Of a stretch of 64,000 nt of DNA, positions 11,501 to 23,500 are shown piece by piece. The position numbers and the translations under genes were made by a program. Numbering within the stretch: position 1 is the first letter of the stretch; each line of letters starts with the position of its first letter. Where the stretch lies: contig OZ038527.1 in assembly GCA_964036665.1 (NCBI GenBank), positions 22,105,901-22,169,900 of the forward strand, read 5' to 3'. The stretch comes from Gordius sp. MW1. Its lineage: Eukaryota; Nematomorpha; Gordioida; Gordea; Gordiidae. The notes under the pieces were generated by a model. That model had not been told where the DNA came from. It did no database searches and saw only the letters and a program-made list of their open reading frames with translations.

Positions 11501-14500
11501 ACAATTTTTGGTTGCCGTTTTAATCTTGAAATCGTATTTGACGTTTGATACGAGAGATTTTTATCAAGTTTGAACTTTATATTAAGTAAAAATAATTACA
11601 TGTACATTGATCCTTTATAAATCAATCTTTAAGTGAGTTCCGTTGTGATTTTGCGGCCTAATTCCCTTAGGTCTGCCGACCCTGACTTTAGATGATGAAA
11701 TCTTTTATTTGTAGAATTTAATTCTGCATGGATCCTAGCAATTTATTCGAAAAATGTCTAAAATTATTTTAGTTGAAAAATGGTAAAAGATCACGATTTC
11801 CCCCCTTGTCTCGTTTACTTTAACTAAGAATTGGCACGGCCACTTTAATTAAGGGGAAAACCGGAAGCGAAATGATCTTTTTTATATTTTAATGTCAAAA
11901 ATCGTTGAAAATAATTATTTAATCAAATAATATTTTACTTAACTTTATATTCCCGGCTTTGATTAATACCTCAGCTCAGCTACTATTTTAAAGCTAAGGG
12001 AGGGGGAAGGCAAAATTGTTGTAATATGCATTATGCACAATCTAATTTATTTAAACAAATTTTTTAAAATTTGGGGTTGTTTTTGCACTTAGATTCATCA
12101 AGAAGCAAGGCATGGAATTTTTATTTCACGAATGCGACAATCATTTGTGGCGCCTGGACAAAAAGGCACTCATCTCGGGTCTCGCTTTCGATGGGGCTAG
12201 CGATTGGCTCATCCTAACTAAGGAATTCTCCCAATTTTTAGTGCTGGGCCGGGAGCCCATGCTACTCGGACTTAAAGCTTTCTTTTCTCAATCCCTCCTA
12301 CCCGCCGAGGTTAATTTGTTTCTTTAACAATCAGCTAGTGTGGTGAAATTTAAAAAAAAATGGATTGGCTTATTAAGGTCGTTTCAGGGCCTCCCAAAAT
12401 TTAGATTGTTATGTTATTATTTAAGAGGGATATTATATAGGTTGGCCTTGCTCTCGTTTAAATAATTTAGAGTTTTTACCAATGCTCAATAACCTTGATT
12501 TAATTTGTCCCGTTATAGCCCGTTTAAGTTTGCATCCCCTTAATCGCAGCCACGCTATGCATTTTGCAGCTACAAATCCATTGTAAGTTAGTGGGGTGAG
12601 GTTATATATAGCAAGCTTGTTAAAAATATTAGGATACGACGCTGTTTTTTAAATACTAGGCTACGCTAAAATCGTGGTTCTTTAATAAAAGCAACGTATA
12701 TAATACATAGAAAAATTTATTTTTTAGCTGAAGGAAGATACGATGTGTCACGATTTTTGTAATAATGTATGCCAAATATTACGAAGTCCCAATTTCACTT
12801 GAAAGATAGATTTGTAAAAAATATTTAAAAATATTCTGGCGATATGTGTAATTTTATTTTATTGTGTAAATTTGATTTTGCAAATGATCATTGGAATTTG
12901 TTACGCGTTTGTTTTCAGTCCTTTTTCCAAACCGTTTTGCTCAATTCACATTTTTGCACGCGATACGTCACCGACAATTTGCATCACATCAAATGGCGTC
13001 GACCTTCGGGTTGCAATTGCGAGTACAAAAAATTCGTGGATTGGTGCGGTTGTTCGCCCCATAATTTCCGCCTGACCGACACCAATAGATTGACAAAGGT
13101 CCTTACCAGATAAATTTTTTAAAAAATACAATATATACTTGTATTAAGTCTGTCGTTGTTTAATTTTCTAATAATTATGATATATATAAAGGAAAACTCG
13201 GGCCTTCGGCTCTCGTGGGAAGGGGGAGGGGGGAAGGGAAGGGGGGACGACTCATCTATACTTCGTATAAATGGATCATATTTGCTATGCAATTTATGGG
13301 CGAGAAAGGTGGGAAGGGGCGAGAATGTCTATTGGGGGGTATTAAATGCCTAATGATTAATTAATTATTTATACAAATTTTCCATTTATAGGCAAAATAT
13401 AATATAGGCAAGGGTTAGGGTTAGATTTAGTGTTTGCATCTAGTTGCGTATTACATTAGTTTTTACGGCCTTTAGTGATTATGGGTCTAAACATTATATT
13501 ATAAAACATCACAATGTTAAGAATTTGCAGAATTGTTGGGAGAAATTTTTGTTGAATTTGAACAATTTTTGATTAAAAAAATCAAAAATTTGGCGAATGG
13601 TCATTTTTTCTCCATTGGTCAGTACCAACAGATACTCTATAAGTCAATGATAGCCAAAAAAACGGAAAAAAAATTTTGATGTTTACTTTGGCCAATGGTC
13701 ATTTTTTTCTATTGGTCAGCAGCCAGCACACGGTAAAAATGGATATAAATTCATAAGAGTAAAAAAAACGAAAATTAATTTTCGAATCACATTTTGGCCA
13801 ATGGTCATTTTATTCCATTGGTCAGCAGCCAGCGGACGGCCAAAAAGTCATAATAGCAATGGTAGGAACAGGAACAATCATAATAGTCAAAAAAAACGAA
13901 AAAAATAATTTCGATTCACATTTTGGCCAATGGTCATTTTTTCCATCGGTCAGGAGCCAGCGGACGGCCAATAATAGCAATGGTAGTAACAGGAACAATC
14001 ATAATAGTCAAAAAAAAAACGAAAAAATAAACTCGGATTCACATTTTGGCCAATGGTCATTTTTTCATTGGTCAGCAGCCAGCGGACGGCCAAAAAGTCT
14101 TATAATCAATGATAGTAACAAGAACAATCATAAGAGTCAAAAAAACTCCGGGATTCTAACCCAAAAACTAGTTAAATTGCATAGCAATTAAAAGTAAACA
14201 ACTTTTATTTATGTTTATTATATAATAAAATGAAACAATAATAGAACAAGCGGACGGCCAAAAAGTCATATTATCAATGGTAGTAACAGGAAAAATATAT
14301 TAATTTAATTTAAAAAATAAAAAAAAAATTTGTCCTCTCCGGGAATCGAACCAGCAATTCAGAACGTTCGCCGGGGTTCGAACCCACATTAATAGAGGCA
14401 TAAGCTTTTGTAGGGGCACAGGGACCCATATCAGTAGAGGCATAGGCCCTTGTAGTGGAGGGCATAGGGTAATTATAGCGATTAATATCAATGTTACCCA

Positions 14501-17500
14501 ATTCAAAAACGAATAGATATACTTATGCATTAATTTAACATAGCAATTAAAACCCGACCCCGCCCAAAAGCGAGGGAGATAGAGATGAGGGGTGGGGCAC
14601 CTCTTTCTCATGCATTAATTTAAAAATCGATAACCTAATATACCCAATGCAAATAGATAGGGACGGACGGACGGACAACAAAAAACGAGCCCATAAATTG
14701 CATAGCAATTAATATTAATTGCAACGCGATTTATGGGCTCGCTTTTTGTTGTCCGTCCGTCCGTCCAACGTTCTTAATTGCTGGTTCGATACCCGGAGAG
14801 GGCTAAATATTAAAGATATAGATGCATGATGACCAGCAATTTTCAACAGTCCATGACATTTATGTGTGTACATGGGCGTAGCCGTTGGGAAGCAAGGAGA
14901 GGCGGCTGCCCCCCCCTCTAAATCCATAAATTTATAAGATTTAATATAAATATGGCTAAAATTTATAAAAATATCATTTTGCCCCTCCCTAAATCATTAT
15001 TGCCGCACCCCCTCTAATTCAAATCCTGGCTACGCCCATGTGTGTGTAAATTCACCTAACTCGGAATGCATGCAATTTTTTGAAATTTTGGAGGTGTTTC
15101 AACTCGTGTTTTTAGTGTGAATGGTATGAGTGTCTGTTACCTAATTCATTACTCATAGAAGTGTAGATGGTCTATTAACAAAATTATGACTAAGCCTAAA
15201 GATTGACTAAGCAAAATACATTAAAAGCCCTTGGTCTGTTTTTCAAATTTCGACTAAGCCTTAAGGTCGACTAAAAAAATTTCAGGTCTTTACACAAAAC
15301 TAGTAGATGTATATAAATGAGAATTTAACGCAGGAATATTTAAAGTGTGTGACAAAAATAGGTTTTTGAGTGAATATTACCACATCCTTTGAATCAAAAA
15401 TAAATAATAGTAATTTTTATTTTTTATTAGGAACGACAATTTTACGAATTTATCGGGAGGAAATTTGAGGCGGTAGTGGATCAAGGTGTGGTTAAGGAGG
15501 TTGAAACTAACTTGTTTGGTCCTCAATATACAGGTATCGACTTACTATGGAAAAGTATGTCATAAAATTCACTTTTTGAGGAATTTTTGTGAAATTATTA
15601 TGATTTTAAAATTTATGGCGTATTTAGGGGGAAGGGGGTAGGTAGGGACAGCCCCCCCCCATTCCCCGAGTCTAAAAATTCTTTGATATTTCTTAAAATT
15701 AGAGTTAAAAGTTTAAATATTATCATTATTACCCCCTTCTAGTTTAAATCTAGTTATAGGGCGCATGAAACTTTAAGAGGTGTGGCGATAAACTATTTAA
15801 ACTTAGAGATAAATGTCAATATTATAACGTTACCTCCTATAATAAATTGTAAAATAGGTTGTTAAAATTATTTTATAAGAATTTTTATGTGAAATTGGAT
15901 GTCTGCCTTTTGATTTTTTATTAAGGACTCCTCCTCTCAAATTTACACGCACCTCGAAGTCTATTTTATTATTATGAAGTCTAGGTATAATGGTTGCATT
16001 TGTAAACCTTAAGGCATAAGTCTACTCCAATTTCATAATTTGCTTCGCGAAATATGAGATTAATTACCAACATTATGGTTTTTGTAGGAATATGCTATAA
16101 AATTATTCACAATATTGTTTTTTTTGTAAAATTTTAAAAATAGACGTAACCAACGTTGATTCCTATTGGTACAACCTATATTCTCTGCGGTATGATGGGC
16201 CCGAATCGCCATTGAAATCGAGCCTTGCGGTCTACTCGGCTACCTTTGACCGTTTGTTAGAGAAGAGCTTGGGATGGGCTGAGTGCTTGGAAAAAGCGAA
16301 AGTCTCTTCTCGATATTATAACTTGACGACGACTTTGGAAGGCGTTGATTTATATTAGTAAATACACGAACTCCTCTTGATGTATTTTGTTGAACGATTC
16401 TACGATTTTAAAGGTTAAAATTAATTTTTAGTTTAATATGGTAGTGTGTATGGACGATAGTAGAATTTGAAGGCTTGTAAGGAATAATGACACCATTTAA
16501 CTGTTTGAAGAAACATAAATAATTTGTTCTGAAGTGGATTGTATTGTGTACAATAATAACACAGGTTTACAAATATTCAAACAGGCCATTAATTCTGATA
16601 GAGAATTTTGCGCTGAATAATAATCTGTTTTTAATTTATCATATTAAAATTTTAAGTCCTAATTTTTACATTTTTTAAAGCAGCTTTTATGCTTTAGTTT
16701 TTTTAGACCATCGGTTTTCTGAATACAAATAAGCGAGCGAACCGTAAAGAGTAAGATTTGTTAATAATAATTAGATTGTGGATTCGTTGTTCAGTTGGCG
16801 TTGAACCAACACTTTTTATTTTACCCAAGAACTCATATTCATAGTCCAGTGAATTATGAGTGAATTATGTTTTATTAATTGCTATGCAATTTATGTGCTC
16901 GTTTTTTGGTGTCCGTCCCTCCGTCCGTTGTCCGTTACCCTCCCTATCTATTTGCATTGGGTTTATTAGGTTATCGCTTTTTTAAATTAATGCATGAGAA
17001 AGAGGTGCCCCACCCCTCATCTCTATCTCCCTCGCTGTGTTATTTTTTAAATTAATGCATAAGAGGTGCCCCACCTCTCATCTCTATCTCCCTCGCTTTC
17101 GGGCGGGGTCGGGTTTTAATTGCTACGTTAAATTAATGCATAAGTATATTATATAATAAACATAAATAAAAGTTGTTTACTTTTTAATTGCTATGCAATT
17201 TAACTAGTTTTGGGGTTAGAATCCCGGAGTTTTTTTGACTCTTATGATTGTTCTTGTTACTATCATTGATAATAAGAATTTTTGGCCGTCCGCTGGCTGC
17301 TGACCAATGAAAGAAATGACCATTGGCCAAAATGTGAATCGAAATTATTTTTTTCGTTTTTTTTTTGACTATTATGATTGTTCCTGTTTCTACCATTGCC
17401 ATTATGACTTTTTGGCCGTCCGCTGGCTGCTGACCAATGTTATATAATAAACATAAATAAAAGTTGTTTACTTTTAATTGCTATGCAATTTAACTAGTTT

Positions 17501-20500
17501 TTGGGTTAGAATCCCGGAGTTTTTTTTGACTCTTATGATTGTCCATTGTTACTACCATTGCTATTATGACTTTTTGGCCGTCCGCTGGCTCCTGACCGAT
17601 GGAAAAAATGACCATTGGTCAAAATGTGAATCGAAATTATTTTTTTCGTTTTTTTTGACTATTATGATTGTTCCTGTTCCTACCATTGCTATTATGGGCC
17701 GTCCGCTGGCTGCTGACCAATGGAATATGATCATTGGCCAAAATGTGATTCGGAAATTTTTTTTCGTTTTTTTTACTCTTATGAATTTATATCCACTTTT
17801 ACCGTGTGCTGGCTGCTGACCAATGGAAAAAAATGACCATTGGCCAAAATGAGCATTTTTTTCCGTTTTTTTGGCTATCATTGACTTATAGAGTATCTGT
17901 TGATACTGACCAATGGAAAAAAATGAGCATTGGCCAAATTTTATATATTGTATAACCATTGAAGCTAGTCAGACGTTCAATCCACTGAGCTATTAGACCT
18001 CAAAATATTTCTGAATATTATATCACTTATATATAGCATAACATTTTTTTGACCTTCCGCTGGCTACTGACCAATGAAAAAAGGATCATTGGCCAAATAA
18101 ATCGAAAATTTTAAATTTTTCGTTTTTGAATAGGTTACCATTGATAATTACCCTATGCCCTCCCCTACAAGTACCTATTAATTGTTTAAATTAAAATATT
18201 TTGTTCTTGTTTATATTTGTTAAATTATCTATAATATATTTTTGATTTTTTTAAGCCTATATTACATTTTGCTCATTTTTGGAACTATTTGAAACGGCGT
18301 ATAAATACACATTAACCGGCTATATTTTTAAAGGTTCTGATTGGTTTTTGGCATAATATAACATGTATTACGCAACTAGATGCAAACACTAAATCTAACC
18401 CTTGCCTATATTAGATTTTGCCTATAAATGGAAAATTTGTATAAATAATTAATTAATCATTAGGCATTTAATACCCCCCTATAGGCATTCTCGCCCCTTC
18501 CCACCTTTCTCGCCCATAAATTGCATAGCAAATATGATACATTTATACGAAGTACAGATGAGTCGTCCCCCCTTCCCTTCCCCCCTTCCCTTCTCCCCCT
18601 TCCCACGAGGGCCGAAGGCCCGAGTTTTTATATTTATGATTTATATTTTGAAATAAATATGAAAAATTTTGAATTACCTTTTAGTTACGCCGACGTGAAA
18701 CAAGGAATTTTAGCTACGTATCGGAAAAAGCTGGTGTGGCGTTCATCAATATTCGGTAAAACTCGCGAAATTGACTTACGGGCGGAGGGATATTTTAAAA
18801 AGAAAATAGATCCCAACCAAAAGAAAAGCCCTATATTTACCAAATTCGAGGTTAGTCTTGGGTTTTGTTTCTACAAACTCAATATTACAATAGAAAATAT
18901 TTGTTTTTCATTGAAAGTTTAGTAAAGAGAAATAAGTGGCTTAAATTTTTAATAGTTTTTTAATCAAAATTTCATAATTCTTGGCTCCTGGCTAATTCCT
19001 AATTAAGGTATCTCTTACTTCAAACATAGATGAATTCATTCATTAATGAATGGCAACTGCCATGCTTTTTATTGCCTATGAAATAGCATATGGCAAGTCA
19101 TCCAGCTTACTATAATTTAATAATTAATTTCCACATGTGCAACAGCGTTATTGATTAAAAACAAGATCGGTTTCATATCAATTTAATATTTTCCACTCTC
19201 TAACATTGATTTAAAAACTTAGTTTTTATTAATATAATTTTCTATGCCTAAAAACTACTATTGCTGTAATCCATTGAAGACACATAAGGATCAAGTCATA
19301 GGAATAAGAAAAGTTGCCAAATGGATGAATTTTTTAGATCCCAATGCAAAATTATGTGATGTATGTCGCAAGAAACTTTATCAAGGTCGGGATAATCCCA
19401 ATATGAACCCTTCTTTTGATCCTTCTTATTCACCAAAAAAAAATAAGATTTTAGAAAAAGCAGGACCATCTATTCAAGCCCTTAATACATCATTACCAAT
19501 GATTGCCGAATCGCCCATCAAAATAAAGAGACTAGGGGAAATAAATTATCCGTTGAAAAAATTAGCCAAAATTAAGAAAAGCCTTGACACAACCTTTAAT
19601 ATCACCCATGAAAACGCTCAATCTTCGATCGATTCCGAACTTCTAGATAGTTTAACATCTGGTTTTCCTTTATTAAACAAAAGTAATAAATATCGTATTC
19701 TGACACTACTCCCTGATAGTTAGACGGCCCAAAAAATTAAGACCGTTTTCGATGTTTCATACTATATGGCAAGACGGGCAAAAAAAATCAAAATGGAAAA
19801 AGGAATTTTATCCACTCCAAATCTACAGCCAGGTAAAACATTAAGTAATTATGAGATCGAATTGGTCGAACAATTATATTCATCAGATGATTTTTCCCGG
19901 GTAATGGCCGGAAAGAAAGATTTTATCTCTATGATTGTTAATAATAAGAAGATTAAAATGCAAAAACGATTAGTTTTATTGAATCTTAAAGAAATTTATT
20001 TCCAATTTAAAGAAGCATATCCCATGGTTAAACTTGGCTTTTAAAAGTTTGCAGAGTTAAGGCCGAAAAATTAGGGAATATGATTTGCGAATTTTGAAGG
20101 AAGGATTATTAGGAATTAATTGGGGGAATTTAAAGGAATATTGGGCCGTAAAAAGATAAATATTGGAATAGGTACCTAAAGGGAATATGATTTGCGAATT
20201 TTGAAGGAAGGATTATTAGGAATTAATTGGGGGAATTTAAAGGAATATTGGGCCGTAAAAAGATAAATATTGGAATAGGTATTAAAGCATGTAGCTTTTG
20301 CAGAAATAGGTTTTGCTCGATTGAATCGAGAGGTAAGTTTCAATTCCTCTTGTTTAAACTCCTCATTCGTCATATAACCAAAACTTATATTAGCAAAACT
20401 ACTTTTCGCCCATTCAAACAATTCGAAAGGCTGTGTTATTTGATTTTCGAATGGTCTTTGCAAACTAGCCTTATAAGCCAAATGTTTTAAAGTACCGGCA

Positions 20501-23500
20501 GCACCATCGCAAGGACTTTTTCCATGAGAAGTTGCAAAAAAATGCCATTCTGCCTTGATCCCATAATCATCAATGTGATGACATAAATTAATTGTATTCT
20601 TTCTATTTTTATATTGAGCGGCCGATCCATCGGAAAAATAGTAAAAAATTTTTGGTTGAAAATCGAGCTCTTTTAATAAAAATTTTATGAAACGATTTTG
20701 AAAAGCACTATAGCTGGTCGTGTTATGATGCTGACATTCGGATATCATAATGAAGGTTACACATTTTAATTCATTGTCCGTTTTATAGTAAGCAACGAAG
20801 GGATGTATGGTGGCCTGGACATTGGTTCAATGATATGCCTGAGCCGCGTCTTGCACTACAAAACTGTAGTTTTCCGCAAAATCGTTTAAAATTATTACTT
20901 CAGAGGAATTTAAATTAAGCTTTAAATTTTTTAGAAATACAGCTTGTTGCTCGGCTATAAAGGAATGATATAATAAATGGCATGTTTTTTCGCAAAAATC
21001 TTCAAGAAAATCTTCACTTGGTTTGTTTAACGTTTCGAGAGTTGTCCTATCCACACTTAGCCATTGTTTATATTTTATGTATTCAATATCTGATGATTTA
21101 AAAATTTCCAATATTCGTTGTTTTATATGTATAACACCTGGACAATGTAAACATTTTCCAAAATAACATAATGGAAGGGGAGGATTACAAATAATTTTTG
21201 CTAAAATATCCTTATATGTTTTAAGAGGATACCTGTCATTGCTAGTTAATTTGTGGAGATTTGCACCGACCATCATTAATTTGACATTTTGATGGTATTG
21301 GCAAACACAGACATTGTGGGTGCCACTTCCTCCAGCTAAAATGCAATTTTTCGGCCTTAACTCTGCAAACTTTGAAAAGCCAAGTTTAACCATGGGATAT
21401 GCTTCTTTAAACTGGAAATAAATTTCTTTAAGATTCAATAAAACTAATCGTTTTTGCATTTTAATCTTCTTATTATTAACAATCATAGAGATAAAATCTT
21501 TCTTTCCGGCCATTACCCGGGAAAAATCATCTGATGAATATAATTGTTCGACTAATTCGATCTCATAATTACTTAATGTTTTACCTGGCTGTAGATTTGG
21601 AGTGGATAAAATTCCTTTTTCCATTTTGATTTTTTTTGCCCGTCTTGCCATATAGTATGAAACATTGAAAACGGTCTTAATTTTTTGGGCCGTCTAACTA
21701 TCAGGGAGTAGTGTCAGAATACGATATTTATTACTTTTGTTTAATAAAGGAAAACCAGATGTTAAACTATCTAGAAGTTCGGAATCGATCGAAGATTGAG
21801 CGTTTTCATGGGTGATATTAAAGGTTGTGTCAAGGCTTTTTTTAATTTTGGCTAATTTTTTCAACGGATAATTTATTTCCCCTAGTCTCTTTATTTTGAT
21901 GGGCGATTCGGCAATCATTGGTAATGATGTATTAAGGGCTTGAATAGATGGTCCTGCTTTTTCTAAAATCTTATTTTTTTTGGTGAATAAGAAGGATCAA
22001 AAGAAGGGTTCATATTGAAATTATCCCGACCTTGATAAAGTTTCTTGCGACATACATCACATAATTTTGCATTGGGATCTAAAAAATTCATTCATTTGGC
22101 AACTTTTCTTATTCCTATGACTTGATCCTTATGTGTCTTCAATAGATTACAGCAATAGTAGTTTTTAGGCATAGAAAATTATATTAATAAAAACTAAGTT
22201 TTTAAATCAATGTTAGAGAGTGGAAAACATTAAATTGATATGAAACCGATCTTGTTTTTAAATCAATAACGCTGTTGCACATGTAGTAATTAATTATTAA
22301 ATTATAGTAAGCTGGATGACTTGCCATATGCTATTTTTCATAGGCAATAAAAAGCATGGCAGTTGCCATTCATTAATGAATGAATTCATCTATGTTTGAA
22401 AAGAGATACCTTAAACCTTTATTATTTAGGTATAAATTACAATCCGATCAATTGCTTTGTGCCATGGTTAAAATTTATATTCCTTAATATTTGATTATAC
22501 CGCCATCTAGAAATATTTTTGATTTATTTGTGAATTTTCTATTTATCAACCAACTCATAGCCGTGCCCAAACTTTTTGAATTTGAAATTTGATAACTAAG
22601 CATAAAGGGGTCCCCATAGCAAATTTGGTGATAATATATAACAGAGAAGGTGGTTTTTTTTTAGTTTTCCACAAATTTGACCACAAAACACTAACCACAA
22701 AAGTTTGCGGTTTTATGTTACATTTTTCTGATAGAGAATTTTATTAGGATTAAAATACAGCAAAATTTACGAAGCTAGCGGCAAAACTTTTGAAGATATG
22801 TCGAAAATAGTGAAATTTGTAAAACACGCCCAAGCGTGATTTTGGCCATTTGAGCGTCCATAACACAAAAAGTATTAGCCCAAAATGGCTCAAATTTTCA
22901 GAAAATGTTATTTCATATGAGGTCTAAATCCTCACAAAAAATTAGCCCTATCTGAGATGGTCGGTCGAAAACGTTTTGATTTGTCATGGAATGGCCCCGA
23001 TTCGTCAAAAAAAGACGATTTTCGACCGACCATCTCAGATAGGGCTAATTTTTTGTGAGGATTTAGACCTCATATGAAATAACATTTTCTGAAAATTTGA
23101 GCCATTTTGGGCTAATACTTTTTGTGTTATAAACGCTCAAATGGCCAAAATCACGCTTGGGCGTGTTTTACAAATTTCACTATTTTCGACATATCTTCAA
23201 AAGTATTGCCGCTAGCTTCGTAAATTTTGCTGTATTTTAATCCTAATAAAATTCTCTATCAGAAAAATGTAACATAAAACCGCAAACTTTTGTGGTTAGT
23301 GTTTTGTGGTCAAATTTGTGGAAAACTAAAAAAACCACCTTCTCTGTTATATATTATCACCAAATTTGCTGTGGGGACTCCTTTATGCTTAGTTATCAAA
23401 TTTCAAATTTAAAAAGTTTGGGCACGGCTATGAGTTGGTTGATAAATAGAAAATTCACAAATAAATTAAAAATATTTTTAGATGGCGGTATAATCAAATA

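Larger units (their letters stand above)
19007..22410. mobile_element. TTAA-flanked DNA transposon, present as an inverted duplication
   Basis: Terminal repeats GGTATCTCTT (left) and AAGAGATACC (right) are each flanked by TTAA (19003-19006 and 22411-22414), the duplication typical of Kolobok and piggyBac elements. The first 1.07 kb (19007-20072) recurs in reverse complement at 21348-22410, including the coding N-terminus, so the TIRs are about 1 kb long. The unique centre holds the catalytic part on the minus strand. The element sits in intron 11 of the xylosyltransferase. Assignment to Kolobok rests on TTAA plus a DDD-like protein and is tentative. Confidence 0.7.

Noticed and set aside
13859..14191. 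A 110-codon open frame with repeated WSFF motifs, and mirror frames at 17184-17959
   Set aside because: They are translations of the tandem CCAATGGTCATTTTTTCC units in the inverted arms; length comes from repetition, not coding.
17945..18005. Possible tRNA gene on the minus strand (TAGCTCAGTGG, GTCTGACTAGC)
   Set aside because: No B box at the right distance and no closing acceptor stem; treated as a tRNA-derived fragment.
19244..22170. Two separate host genes on opposite strands
   Set aside because: The two frames are reverse-complement copies within one TTAA-bounded transposon, with shared stop codons.
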